From positions 1 to 48,584 of the IMG/VR virus record IMGVR_UViG_3300047678_000368: a stretch of 48,584 bases of DNA; one strand, given 5' to 3'. A program made the translations under genes and the position numbers. The notes beneath the pieces were generated by a model. It did no database searches. It had not been told where the DNA came from and worked only from the letters and a program-made list of their open reading frames with translations. Source of the stretch: a virus. This document shows, in pieces, positions 39,794-47,985 of this stretch (its first letter is position 1; each line of letters opens with the position of its first letter).

Positions 39794-40597
39794 CTAGATG
39801 ATGCGACGCCCGTTGGCGTCCATCACGCCGTCAATCTCGCCCTTCGCCTTCTGCTCCTTGAGTTGGCGATACCGCGCCGGATCTTTCGCCTCCTCCGCTG
39901 TCAGCTTAACGATGCGCGGCTGTCCGATCCCGAACCGCGTGCCCGAGCCACCACTGCCGCTCGTGGGCTTCGCCTCAAACAACTTCGACAGCACGGGATG
40001 CTCGCGCGTCTCCAGCACCAAGTCTTCGATCGTCATCGGTTGGCCTTTCGGCCCGATCCGCTCTTTCGTCGGATCTTTCGGATCGACCACCGCAATCGTG
40101 AACTCGCCCGGCTTGTTCGGATCTTCCACCGCGACCACCTTCGGCAACACGTGCGGGAGTAGCCCTTCCACATTCCCGCCAGCCGCGTTGATCGCGAGCG
40201 TGACGGCATTGGAGCGAAGCGAGTTGGTGAGCGTGGTCTGCAACGTGTTGATGCGATCCTCGCGCGCCTTGATCTCCGCCTGGTGCTTCTCGGCGTTCTT
40301 CGTGATGAGCGTCTGATACTCACCCTTCCGTTCCGCCTCGCGCTGTTCCACCTCTTCCAGCTTCTTCAGGCGATCTTGCACATCGGATGGCAAATCCTTG
40401 TACTTGCCGAGCTGATCGCGCAGTTCACGCAACGTCTTCCGCTCGCCATCGAGTGCGCCCTTGAGCCCACCCACATCCTCAATCTTGATCGGCTTCGACA
40501 GCACGAACTTGCCGTCACGTTCCTCGTAGTTGTCGCGAAACGGTTCCGGCACCGCGTCGATCGTGTCGACGACGGGATTCAGGACGATGTCTGGCAT
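39794..40597 (-). CDS. Scaffolding protein, 267 aa
   Basis: Guides capsid assembly. Reads MPDIVLNPVVDTIDAVPEPF, then a long charged coiled coil (residues about 45-125, LKKLEEVEQREAERKGEYQT; KHQAEIKAREDRINTLQTTL), then a compact C-terminal part (NAAGGNVEGLLPHVLPKVVA; AEEAKDPARYRQLKEQKAKG). The size, composition and place directly before the coat gene are typical of phage scaffolds. ATG at 40597 with GGAG upstream. Confidence 0.8.
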   Translation of the reverse strand: MPDIVLNPVVDTIDAVPEPFRDNYEERDGKFVLSKPIKIEDVGGLKGALDGERKTLRELRDQLGKYKDLPSDVQDRLKKLEEVEQREAERKGEYQTLITKNAEKHQAEIKAREDRINTLQTTLTNSLRSNAVTLAINAAGGNVEGLLPHVLPKVVAVEDPNKPGEFTIAVVDPKDPTKERIGPKGQPMTIEDLVLETREHPVLSKLFEAKPTSGSGGSGTRFGIGQPRIVKLTAEEAKDPARYRQLKEQKAKGEIDGVMDANGRRII

Positions 40598-40681
40598 ACA
40601 CTCCGACGTGTTGGGGGACGACCGGGCACGCATCCCGCGTGCACAATCGATTCCGGGCATCCCGCCGCGGAACGGCAATAC

Positions 40682-40709
40682 GGTATAGGCGAACGTGCCA
40701 CAAGCGCAA
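40682..40709 (-). promoter_or_regulatory. Promoter of scaffold-coat genes with 13-bp site
   Basis: Minus strand -35 TTGCGC (40709-40704), 16-bp spacer, -10 TATACC (40687-40682). The 13-bp site TGCCACAAGCGCA lies at 40696-40708. It is the clearest late promoter in the window and would start about 80 bases before the scaffold ATG. Confidence 0.6.
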
Positions 40710-40727
40710 GGGCAGCGGACACGACGG

Positions 40728-41978
40728 TCAGTCCGTCGTGGTCACCACACCCGCCCGCGCGGACGCGGCGAGCAAATCCGCGAGCGGGGCCGCGCCACTC
40801 CGAAACCGTGTCGCCAGCGCTTTCCCGAGCACTGCATTCTGCGCAGCATCGGGCAATGATCCGATCCACGCGGCGTAACTCGCGGGGTCGGCACTGTGGA
40901 GCGCGCGCCGCAGCTGCGCGAGCGAGAGCGGACGTCGATCGACTGAGAGCAGATCACTCAGCGTCGTCTTGCCAGCGCGGTAGTGCTCCGCGATGCCGTT
41001 GCCGAGAATCGCGTTCTGTGTCGCCGGCGACTGTTGGCGGAGCCAGGCGTCGTACGTAGTGCGTGGTGAGCCCGTGCTGTCGATGCCCGGAATATCCGGG
41101 ATGGGCACCAGCGCGGATCGGCAATGCGGATGAAGCGGGGGCACGGGCATCTTGGGATCGCCTGGACGATATCGCGTGCCGTCGAGCGGCCGACAGATGT
41201 CGGATGTGCGGCTATCGATCACGGCTTGGAATTCATACCAGCCGATCACATCGCGGAACGATTGCTCCGCGGTGAGCGCCGCCTCGCTCTGCACCGCCGT
41301 GACCACGGTTCGCACCGCCGTTGAGAGCACGGTCCGCGATTGACGCCACGCGTTCGGGCCTCCAAGATTGCGCTGCGACCAAATGGTACTCGCGATCTGC
41401 GTCGGGTTGAGTCCGCGCACGATGCCGGTCTGAATCATGCGGCGGACGCGCAGAATCCCATCATCGCGCGCGCGATCCCACCACGCGCCAAAGCCGATGC
41501 CGCCCACGTCGATCTGTTCGACGATCTCCGCAAGGCGCGCACTCGAGACCACCAGTTGCCGCGGAACGCCTTGGATCACGGCGCTGACGCCACCGGCCGC
41601 GCCGCCGATGGTCGTGGCGAGTTCGGTGGTGGACGTGGCACGCATCGCCGCGGTGACCGCGCGCATCGCCTCAGCCTGGCGCGCTGAGAGCTCCGCTTCG
41701 AGTGCGGCATAGTCTCGCAGCACTGGCGAGACGCGACCGTGCGCGGTGCCGTACGCTTCGGCCAGGAGTTTCCGAATCTCCAGAAATCGATCTTCGATCG
41801 CGCGGCGCTCGGTGCGCGACAATGGCGGACCCCGGCGGATATCTTCCGCGATCTGCCGATACGCGTCTTCGAGAATGCCGATGACTTCACGCTCCAGTGA
41901 GAGCGCGAAGCGATAGCGGGCAATGAGCGCGGCGAGTTGCCAGCCGGGGCCGAGCGGGGGGATGGTATAGGTGGCCAT
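40728..41978 (-). CDS. MuF-type head morphogenesis protein, 416 aa
   Basis: Minor head protein placed after the portal. The MuF domain (residues about 235-300) contains AEQSFRDVIGWYEFQAVIDS, R-T-S-D-I-C-R-P-L-D-G and PPLHPHCRSALVPI, which are family hallmarks. The N-terminus is helical (LSLEREVIGILEDAYRQIAE). After residue 310 there are two tandem copies of a 37-residue helical unit (TYDAWLRQQSPATQNAILGN; SYAAWIGSLPDAAQNAVLGK), a motif often attached to MuF proteins. Confidence 0.85.
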   Translation of the reverse strand: MATYTIPPLGPGWQLAALIARYRFALSLEREVIGILEDAYRQIAEDIRRGPPLSRTERRAIEDRFLEIRKLLAEAYGTAHGRVSPVLRDYAALEAELSARQAEAMRAVTAAMRATSTTELATTIGGAAGGVSAVIQGVPRQLVVSSARLAEIVEQIDVGGIGFGAWWDRARDDGILRVRRMIQTGIVRGLNPTQIASTIWSQRNLGGPNAWRQSRTVLSTAVRTVVTAVQSEAALTAEQSFRDVIGWYEFQAVIDSRTSDICRPLDGTRYRPGDPKMPVPPLHPHCRSALVPIPDIPGIDSTGSPRTTYDAWLRQQSPATQNAILGNGIAEHYRAGKTTLSDLLSVDRRPLSLAQLRRALHSADPASYAAWIGSLPDAAQNAVLGKALATRFRSGAAPLADLLAASARAGVVTTTD

Positions 41979-42013
41979 AGCGGCGCGCTACGATGCCTCG
42001 CTACGCCGCCGCG

Positions 42014-43771
42014 TTACGCGGCGGCTCGTGTGGCGTCGCGTGGCGGTCCGTCGCCTTGTGTGGTTCCCGCGCCTTGTGTGTTTGGCGCGCCTTGTGTGTT
42101 TGGCGCGCCTTGTGTGCCATCCGCGCCTGCCGATCCATCACCCGTACCGTCTTGCCGCATCGGGTCCGCACCGGCTGTCAGATCTGGCGCGAGGCTCGCG
42201 CGATCGGTGGCCAGCAGCGTCAATTGGCGAATCTCTTCTTCGGCGTCGAACCCATCCGGCAGCACGCGGCCCCGCTCCATGATCTGATAGAGCGTTTCGA
42301 GCGTGAGCTGATCTTGCAGGACCATGTCGCTGTAGACCTTGAGCATGTCGGCGCCGAGCACCATGCGCTCAAAGTCGCGATTGGTGGAGAAGCTTCCGCC
42401 GGACTTCTCGTCATTCTGCTCGACGTCGACGCCTTCATACTCGGCGTGCAGGATGAGCCCTTCCTCGATGCCGCTGTCGATCACGGTCATGGTCGACGAC
42501 AGCGAGGCATTCTCAATGCGCTGATCTAGGCGGCGGGCGTCGGCCGTTTCGGCGGCGCGTGTGGACGGTGCCAAGAACGACAATCCGAGCGCCCCCATCT
42601 CGGACTTGATCTTCTCGAGCTCGTCCTTCGTTGGCCCGAACGCGCTCCCAGTGATTTCCGCCCACTTGAAGTCCACGCCACTCAGCTGCGGCGTGTCGGC
42701 GGGAAGATCCATCAGCACGTTCGACGCCGCGACGGCCGCCGGCTGCGCTTTGCCGTCGATCACCGGAGGCTTGTAGCCCTTCCGCACGGGGATCGGCACG
42801 CAGCCCAAGTGCATCAAATGCGTGCGATCGCTGTCGATGCGAAACCCTTTCAGCATCAGGTCCAACAGATCTTTGAGCGGCGGGCGGCCGGTCAGCGGCG
42901 ACGTCTTGCGCCCGACGACGAGCGGCACGTACGGGATGCGCGAGAAGTTGGTCCCCTTCGCGTTGACGAGCGTGCCCTCTTCGATCATCACGATCGTTTC
43001 TTTCTTCCTGTCCGCGCCGGTGACGCGCTTCTCCCAAACTTCGTACAGCACCGGCGCGTTGAGGCCGAGCGTCTCCAAATCCTGCGTGAACACCCGGTAG
43101 CGTGTGACATTCTTGATGCCAAAGCGCCCAGCGCGTGCGCGCACGACTTCCTGAAACACGAGTTGACTCAATCGCTCCTGCGCGCCCACCTGCGTGAACT
43201 GCCAGGACAGCACGTCTTCGATGCGGAGCGACACCCAGTAGGGCCGCAGCACGCCGTCCAGCTCATCGCGCGCGGTGGCGCCTTCGGGGCGTGGCGGATA
43301 GAGCACGCAAAAGCCGGTCGCACCGACGGTCAGTCCGTCTTCGGTGAGATCGCGGGCGAACACCGCGAGCGGTGTGCCGCGCCCGTCGATGTTCTCCGCG
43401 TGGTCGCGCAGCTTCTGCGGCACATCGGCGCCGAGCGTCGGCGGTTTGGCGTACGCCAGTCCCACTAATCCGCCAATCGTCGCCCCATACGCATTGAAGA
43501 CGGCGCTGTTCTCGCACCGAATGCGATAGTCTTCGGGCTTTTCCTTCTTGTGCTTCGGGAGGTACTTGGGCGCGTTCGCCAAGAGCGCATCGGTCCCCTC
43601 GAACGCGTCGCGACACTTTTCCCAGAGTGATAGGTGCGCCCGGCTAAGCGGGTCGCGCCAGTTCGGAAGGTCGCTGTCGCTTGCGTCGCGCGATGCGCCG
43701 CCACGCAGGATCGCGTCGGCGGCGGTGGATTGCTGCGGAGAGGTCTGCGCCGTGGCTGGCGGAGTCGGCAT
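42014..43771 (-). CDS. Portal protein, DUF4055-type, 585 aa
   Basis: Forms the head vertex for DNA entry. Reads YLPKHKKEKPEDYRIRCENS, AVFNAYGATIGGLVGLAYAK, GTPLAVFARDLTEDGLTVGA, IRIEDVL-like SLRIEDVLSWQFTQVG and a long wing-clip and helical part (RIDSDRTHLMHLGCVPIPVR). This matches the DUF4055 portal family. The C-terminal 60 residues carry short repeats (GAPNTQGAPNTQGAGTTQG) coded by 18-bp DNA repeats around 42063-42117. Start ATG at 43771 lies only about 8 bases past the promoter -10 box. Confidence 0.8.
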   Translation of the reverse strand: MPTPPATAQTSPQQSTAADAILRGGASRDASDSDLPNWRDPLSRAHLSLWEKCRDAFEGTDALLANAPKYLPKHKKEKPEDYRIRCENSAVFNAYGATIGGLVGLAYAKPPTLGADVPQKLRDHAENIDGRGTPLAVFARDLTEDGLTVGATGFCVLYPPRPEGATARDELDGVLRPYWVSLRIEDVLSWQFTQVGAQERLSQLVFQEVVRARAGRFGIKNVTRYRVFTQDLETLGLNAPVLYEVWEKRVTGADRKKETIVMIEEGTLVNAKGTNFSRIPYVPLVVGRKTSPLTGRPPLKDLLDLMLKGFRIDSDRTHLMHLGCVPIPVRKGYKPPVIDGKAQPAAVAASNVLMDLPADTPQLSGVDFKWAEITGSAFGPTKDELEKIKSEMGALGLSFLAPSTRAAETADARRLDQRIENASLSSTMTVIDSGIEEGLILHAEYEGVDVEQNDEKSGGSFSTNRDFERMVLGADMLKVYSDMVLQDQLTLETLYQIMERGRVLPDGFDAEEEIRQLTLLATDRASLAPDLTAGADPMRQDGTGDGSAGADGTQGAPNTQGAPNTQGAGTTQGDGPPRDATRAAA

Positions 43772-43778
43772 GGGAAAC

Positions 43779-43806
43779 GGTATCGGAGGCCGTGCCGAAA
43801 GCGCAA
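43779..43806 (-). promoter_or_regulatory. Promoter of portal operon with 13-bp site
   Basis: Minus strand -35 TTGCGC (43806-43801), 16-bp spacer, -10 GATACC (43784-43779). The 13-bp site TGCCGAAAGCGCA lies at 43793-43805. With the ATG at 43771 the transcript would be leaderless or nearly so. Confidence 0.5.
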
Positions 43807-43814
43807 GGGCACGA

Positions 43815-46409
43815 TTACACGACCGAGAAATCTTCCTCGCCCCACGACTGCAGTTCGGGCGCTTGCGTCAGGTGCTTGAATGCCTTGGTCGTGGCGTCGA
43901 CATCGTCGTCGGGCACGGATGCGGTTGGGAAGGCATCCATCTGCGCGAGATACTGTTCCACCTCGTCAGGGTCCCACACAAACACATCGACGTTGCCCGC
44001 GGACACCTGGACAGAGAACGGCTTCCCGCGCGTCACCTTGCTGCCCGTGTCGAGATACGCCACCACGGTGTAGCCGGCGAGTCCGCGAATCGTGTGGAAC
44101 ACGACGTCTTTGCCGGAGGACCCCGGCTCCTGTGCGATCGCAATCTCCGTCGCGTAGCCATCGAGCATCGCCAGCTGATGCATCATGTCTTCGCGATCGG
44201 CCGTATTCACGCGATCGCGCCAGCGGTGCATGATGATGAATCGGCCGTTGGATCGTTGCCCGAGTTTGACCGCGCTCGAGAAGTCGCCACCACCTTTTGT
44301 GGCGGCATTGTCCCAGCCGCGCACCGTGCGGATGATATCCGTCGGCATCGTCTCCAGCAGCATGAACTTGCCTCGCGGGAACACTTTCCCGGCGCTCGGC
44401 GCGATCTTGAAGTTGCTGCGCAGGAGGCGTTCCTGCTCCACGATGGGCAGCGCGAGCAGCTTTGCGCGATACCCTGGGTCGAGCGTTTGCAGGATCTTGT
44501 TGTCTTCGAGCCCGGCGCGAATGAAGGTCACCGACAGCGGTTCCGTCTCCGGACCGAAGCGGTCCGTGAGTTCGCTGGCCGACGCGCCCCAATGGATCTC
44601 ACCATTGATGCGCGCGATGTAGCGAATCACGCCATCGCGTTCGGGGATGGGATAGCCAGTTTTCGCATCCCACCACCACTGCAGGAAATCGGAGAGCCAA
44701 CCGGGTTCCGGATTGAACGTCGCGCGGATGTACGGTCGGACACCGCACGTCGAGCGATTGCGCGATAGCAGATACCAGAACTGATGTGCTGTGAACGTCT
44801 CCAGCTGGTCAAAGCAGATGAGCGCGAGCTGCGCAGACTTCCACTTCTCGACATCCGCCTCGGTCTGCGCATGGGCAAACACCACACGCCCGCCCGCCGG
44901 CGTCACCCATTCGAGATCACCGAGGCGCATCGTCCAGCCTAAACGGCCATAGACTTTCTTGGCTTCATCCCAAATGCCCTTCGGCGCGAGGATCTCGGGA
45001 TAGCTGCGACGAAAGAACGCGGCCGTGAATCCCTTCACGTGTTGATGCCGCGCGCCCTCCATCACGAGCCCGGTGGTGTTGTGCGTCGGGATCATCGCGT
45101 TACCGCACAGATAGAGCCGTGATGGGCTATCGACGGTGAGGCATCGCATCGGAACCGGTGGCACTTCCACGGCGTCCACGATGTAGCGGAACCGCACGAC
45201 GCGCCGCACCGTCTTGCGGATGCGCTCGAGTTTGCGGGAGAGCGAGAACACACGGCACGTGGGCGTGAACGTGACGCGGTAGCTAGGGCCGCAATCGCGC
45301 CCGTAAAGCTTCGCGCGACGCTCGCCCCACTGCGGCTGCATTCCGAGCGAGGCGACCAGATGGAACACCGACTCGGCGAGCTGGCGGTTGGTGTTGTCGA
45401 AGGTGCAGCCACCGTCCTCTTGAATCGTGCCATCGGTGTCCATCAGCCCCTGCAACAGGGCGAGGCGCTGAGGGATCGATGCCCACAGATAGTCGTCCGG
45501 GACGTGCTTGTTGTTGCGCACGTTGAGCAACCGCAGGAAGCGATAGAGCCCCAGAATCCCGAACGTCTGCGCGGATGTATTGCGCGCGCGCACGGGGAAC
45601 CCCGCCCGCCGAATGCGATCCAGAATCTCGGGATCGGTCGTGGTGATCTCACCGCCGTCCGCCGTCCCATCACCGAGCCAGGCACCCAACACGTATGGAT
45701 CCAATGCCAGCGTGCGCGTTGGCAGACGCAGTCGCTTCGCTACCGGAATCGCGTGGTTGGTGCGACCGCGCGACGTGCGGAGCGTGTCGACGATTGCCTG
45801 CGTCGTGCGGACCGCTCCCGCGGGGCCCGGCTTTGTGAGGCGTGATGCAAGCGCCGTATTGCGCGCGTTGATCATCGCGCGAAACGCTTCAGACGAATTC
45901 CCGAGGGACCGTGACGGACGCGACTCCCGGCGCCGGGCCCTCCATGCGGGATCGCTGCGCGTCATGCGTGAGAGATCCTTCGCCGTGTACGTGTGCCACA
46001 AATGCTCCGCACACGCGACCACCTCGGAGCCGTCGCTGAACGTCAGCCGGTACGCCTTCGCATCGTTGACGATCGGCGAGAACGCCACCGCGCGACACGG
46101 TCGCCCCTGCTCGTCGAACACGTGATCGGATTCGTTGAGAGTGCCCATGGTGCGCCACCCGCGTGTCGTCGGGATGGGCGTGTCGATCGCGAGCAGCTTG
46201 CCGCCGCCCGCTGATCCTCCATACAGCACGATGTCTGCCGGACACGAGAGGAACCGCGTCTGCGGCCCGGCCTGTGGTGCGAGCGGCGCGCTCTCGTCGT
46301 AGGCGTTTGGTGGCGGCGGCGCATCGGTGACGACCGGCGCGTGCACGACCTTGGTTTCCCCGTGGCGCATCGCGCGACCGAGCACGCCGCGCGCATAACC
46401 GCGCGCCAT
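43815..46409 (-). CDS. terL: Terminase large subunit interrupted by an intein
   Basis: DNA-packaging ATPase and nuclease. The coding frame of 864 residues contains an intein at residues 72-444; the spliced protein would be 491 residues. Exteins: DIVLYGGSAGGGK (Walker A) is split by the intein and would rejoin as GGSAGGGKTTG. Walker B-like ALICFDQLETF follows. The nuclease part has TVRGWDNAATKGGGDFSSAV and EIAIAQEPGSSGKDVVFHTI. The N-terminal 50 residues are variable. It lies downstream of the small subunit (34-bp gap). Packaging depends on splicing, because the ATP site is broken without it. Confidence 0.92.
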   Translation of the reverse strand: MARGYARGVLGRAMRHGETKVVHAPVVTDAPPPPNAYDESAPLAPQAGPQTRFLSCPADIVLYGGSAGGGKLLAIDTPIPTTRGWRTMGTLNESDHVFDEQGRPCRAVAFSPIVNDAKAYRLTFSDGSEVVACAEHLWHTYTAKDLSRMTRSDPAWRARRRESRPSRSLGNSSEAFRAMINARNTALASRLTKPGPAGAVRTTQAIVDTLRTSRGRTNHAIPVAKRLRLPTRTLALDPYVLGAWLGDGTADGGEITTTDPEILDRIRRAGFPVRARNTSAQTFGILGLYRFLRLLNVRNNKHVPDDYLWASIPQRLALLQGLMDTDGTIQEDGGCTFDNTNRQLAESVFHLVASLGMQPQWGERRAKLYGRDCGPSYRVTFTPTCRVFSLSRKLERIRKTVRRVVRFRYIVDAVEVPPVPMRCLTVDSPSRLYLCGNAMIPTHNTTGLVMEGARHQHVKGFTAAFFRRSYPEILAPKGIWDEAKKVYGRLGWTMRLGDLEWVTPAGGRVVFAHAQTEADVEKWKSAQLALICFDQLETFTAHQFWYLLSRNRSTCGVRPYIRATFNPEPGWLSDFLQWWWDAKTGYPIPERDGVIRYIARINGEIHWGASASELTDRFGPETEPLSVTFIRAGLEDNKILQTLDPGYRAKLLALPIVEQERLLRSNFKIAPSAGKVFPRGKFMLLETMPTDIIRTVRGWDNAATKGGGDFSSAVKLGQRSNGRFIIMHRWRDRVNTADREDMMHQLAMLDGYATEIAIAQEPGSSGKDVVFHTIRGLAGYTVVAYLDTGSKVTRGKPFSVQVSAGNVDVFVWDPDEVEQYLAQMDAFPTASVPDDDVDATTKAFKHLTQAPELQSWGEEDFSVV
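45078..46196 (-). other. Class 3 intein with LAGLIDADG endonuclease in TerL
   Basis: Intein of 373 residues (precursor residues 72-444). It begins Leu-Leu-Ala-Ile-Asp-Thr-Pro-Ile-Pro and ends MIPTHN, with Thr445 as the +1 residue. Block B reads CAEHLWH, with His136 and Trp138. Block F reads PMRCLTVDSP, with Cys423. Block G has Thr442-His443-Asn444. Position 1 is Leu, so the usual Cys/Ser nucleophile is missing; the Trp-Cys-Thr set at B:12, F:4 and G:5 is the hallmark of class 3 inteins, in which the block F Cys starts splicing. Two homing-endonuclease motifs, LGAWLGDG (around 241-248) and LLQGLMDTDG (around 318-327), keep their Asp residues. Confidence 0.9.
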
Positions 46410-46443
46410 CAGCGAAGGCCCGACCGTGGTTCAGCGATCACGC

Positions 46444-47151
46444 TCACGCTGTCGGTTCTTCGCGCGCGTTGGACGGCAGCATCAACGCACCTGGCAAGGT
46501 CTGCCCGGCCGCGGGGACGTCGCGTCCGTTCGGTGGCAGGAAGAGGCCAATCGCAACGGCTCCCGAGTGGTGAACGTGAGACTCCACCGGACCGCCCTCC
46601 GGATTCGACACGATGGTGTGCACCTTCTCCGTGCGTCCAAAGCGCGTCTTCTCCACCCAGATGTTTGCGGTCATGTTGCCGGCGCGAATCTGCTTGATGA
46701 GCGAGCGCCCAACCTCGAACTCGAGATCGGCTTCCCCCTTTTCGATCGCGGGGCCGAAATATTCCGCTTCGTACTTACGGAATGTCTCTTCGTCGATTTG
46801 TAGCCGCGCACACATCTTCTTCTGCGACATGCCAATCATGGCCATCAGTTGGACCAGCTTGAGCTGGTCCTCGGTGGGCGTTTTGGGCGGGCGCCCGCGT
46901 CCGCGCTGCGCTGTTGCGGGCGCGCCTGAAGCGGCAGCTTTCGACACTTTGCGTTTCCGCGATGACCGCTTGGTGCTCGTCTGCTTCTTCGCCTTCTTGC
47001 GCTTCGGGCGCACTTTCCGCGCACCATCCGCCTTTGCTTGCTCGCGTGACAGCTTGCGCGGTGATGCACCTTGTGTCGCACCCGGCGTCGGTGCAGACGC
47101 GGGCGGGCTAGGTGATGTCTCGGGCGGCTCCGGCGTGTCGGCGTCCGTCAC
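46444..47151 (-). CDS. Terminase small subunit, 235 aa
   Basis: Recognises phage DNA for packaging. The N-terminal 90 residues are Pro/Ala then strongly basic (KVRPKRKKAKKQTSTKRSSR), ending in an AT-hook-like RGRGRPPK. A helix-turn-helix follows (residues about 93-135: TEDQLKLVQLMAMIGMSQKK, then MCARLQIDEETFRKYEAEYF), then an oligomerisation-type region ADLEFEVGRSLIKQIRAGNM and WVEKTRFGRTEKV. This is the usual TerS layout with an unusually long basic arm. GTG start at 47151. A palindrome and a 13-bp site lie just upstream. Confidence 0.83.
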   Translation of the reverse strand: MTDADTPEPPETSPSPPASAPTPGATQGASPRKLSREQAKADGARKVRPKRKKAKKQTSTKRSSRKRKVSKAAASGAPATAQRGRGRPPKTPTEDQLKLVQLMAMIGMSQKKMCARLQIDEETFRKYEAEYFGPAIEKGEADLEFEVGRSLIKQIRAGNMTANIWVEKTRFGRTEKVHTIVSNPEGGPVESHVHHSGAVAIGLFLPPNGRDVPAAGQTLPGALMLPSNAREEPTA

Positions 47152-47166
47152 TAGGCGTCACTCGCC

Positions 47167-47182
47167 ATACGGTGCACCGTAT
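47167..47182. promoter_or_regulatory. 16-bp perfect palindrome upstream of TerS
   Basis: ATACGGTGCACCGTAT is a perfect 16-bp dyad, 16-31 bp before the TerS start codon. On the minus strand a CATTAT/TTATAC -10-like box overlaps its edge, and TTAGCA lies 18 bp upstream of CATTAT. A dimeric regulator bound here would block the packaging transcript. Confidence 0.6.
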
Positions 47183-47184
47183 AA

Positions 47185-47197
47185 TGCGCTTTTGGCA
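47185..47197. promoter_or_regulatory. Dispersed 13-bp site upstream of TerS
   Basis: Plus strand TGCGCTTTTGGCA; on the minus strand TGCCAAAAGCGCA runs directly into TTATAC, so the site sits in the promoter spacer. It is 34-46 bp before the start of TerS and 3 bp from the palindrome. Confidence 0.55.
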
Positions 47198-47206
47198 CAC
47201 CGGATG

Positions 47207-47617
47207 CTAAAGCGATGAGGGACGCGCGCCAATAGACCGACGCGCGTACGGGTGCACCCATGGGGTGGTCGCCGATGCGCGTGGCGTGGCCGGCTGTGTG
47301 CGCGCGGAACGCCGGCGCTTGGGTTGCGCGGCCAGCCGGTCTGCGGGTGCGTGCTTGTCGAGATAGCAGCACGCGGTCGGATGCCAGCGCAGCTGATGAT
47401 CGGACCTCGGCGCTTTGGTGGGGTGCCGATAGTCGCAAAACTCCGCAATGCGCGTGACCTCGTCGAACGGGATCAGCGTGCGCGCACGCGAGTTCACCAA
47501 GAATGCCATGGCGGTCTCGTCCCATGTCGTGCTCATGATGACGGCACCGGCCGCGCACACGATGCGGTAGCGGGCGCCATGGTGGAGATAGAGACGCGCG
47601 GTCGGTTGGTCAGGCAT
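47207..47617 (-). CDS. Hypothetical protein, 136 aa
   Basis: Reads MPDQPTARLYLHHGARYRIV, then DETAMAFLVNSRARTLIPFD and HQLRWHPTACCYLDKHAPAD; the last 40 residues are basic and probably disordered. Four His and several Cys in the middle could bind metal. Not recognised. Start ATG at 47617 overlaps the tiny membrane protein by 8 bp. Last gene before the packaging promoter region. Confidence 0.5.
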   Translation of the reverse strand: MPDQPTARLYLHHGARYRIVCAAGAVIMSTTWDETAMAFLVNSRARTLIPFDEVTRIAEFCDYRHPTKAPRSDHQLRWHPTACCYLDKHAPADRLAAQPKRRRSARTQPATPRASATTPWVHPYARRSIGARPSSL

Positions 47618-47744
47618 GGAACCACCGCCAGAGGTTGAAGATCGCGAGGGCGATAACACCCCAGAGCAGCGCGAGCAGCGCAAGGGCGGTGAGACAGGCG
47701 CCGGCGGCGAGTGGTTGCGAGCGGGAGAAGCGCGGAGCGGTCAC
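47610..47744 (-). CDS. Tiny single-pass membrane protein, 44 aa
   Basis: GTG start. After a short basic N-terminus (TAPRFSRSQPL) comes a hydrophobic helix of about 24 residues (ACLTALALLALLWGVIALAI) and FNLWRWFHA. Its GTGA overlap with the gene ending at 47741 and its 8-bp overlap with the next gene make a chance frame unlikely. Function unknown. Confidence 0.55.
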   Translation of the reverse strand: MTAPRFSRSQPLAAGACLTALALLALLWGVIALAIFNLWRWFHA

Positions 47745-47983
47745 AACTGCCTCCCGCAGTCACGCTCTTCCTGTAACCGGACTATTGCTTCGGTCAGCAG
47801 TGCCTTGGCCATACCGCGCCACACGCGGCACGCGAAGCAGCGGCAGTCGCGAAAACAGCGAGGGCGATAGTCTTGTGCTGTCCGGACCGATTCATCGTGC
47901 GCGTGATTGTACCGATCGACACCAGACAGCCGCAGTGCCGCGATCATCAGCTTTTCGATATCGATGGGGGTCGGATCTGCCAC
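47741..47983 (-). CDS. Cys-rich small protein, 80 aa
   Basis: Reads ADPTPIDIEKLMIAALRLSG, then QDYRPRCFRDCRCFACRVWR and GMAKALLTEAIVRLQEERDC. Four Cys within 10 residues (C-F-R-D-C-R-C-F-A-C) suggest a metal-binding knuckle between two helices. GTG at 47983 chosen because GGAGG lies 10 bases upstream. Coupled to both neighbours. Not recognised. Confidence 0.55.
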   Translation of the reverse strand: MADPTPIDIEKLMIAALRLSGVDRYNHAHDESVRTAQDYRPRCFRDCRCFACRVWRGMAKALLTEAIVRLQEERDCGRQL

Positions 47984-47985
47984 GA

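Noticed and set aside
42063-42117. 18-bp repeats as a regulatory array
   Set aside because: They lie inside the portal gene and encode its N-T-Q-G-A tail repeats in frame, so a coding explanation is enough.
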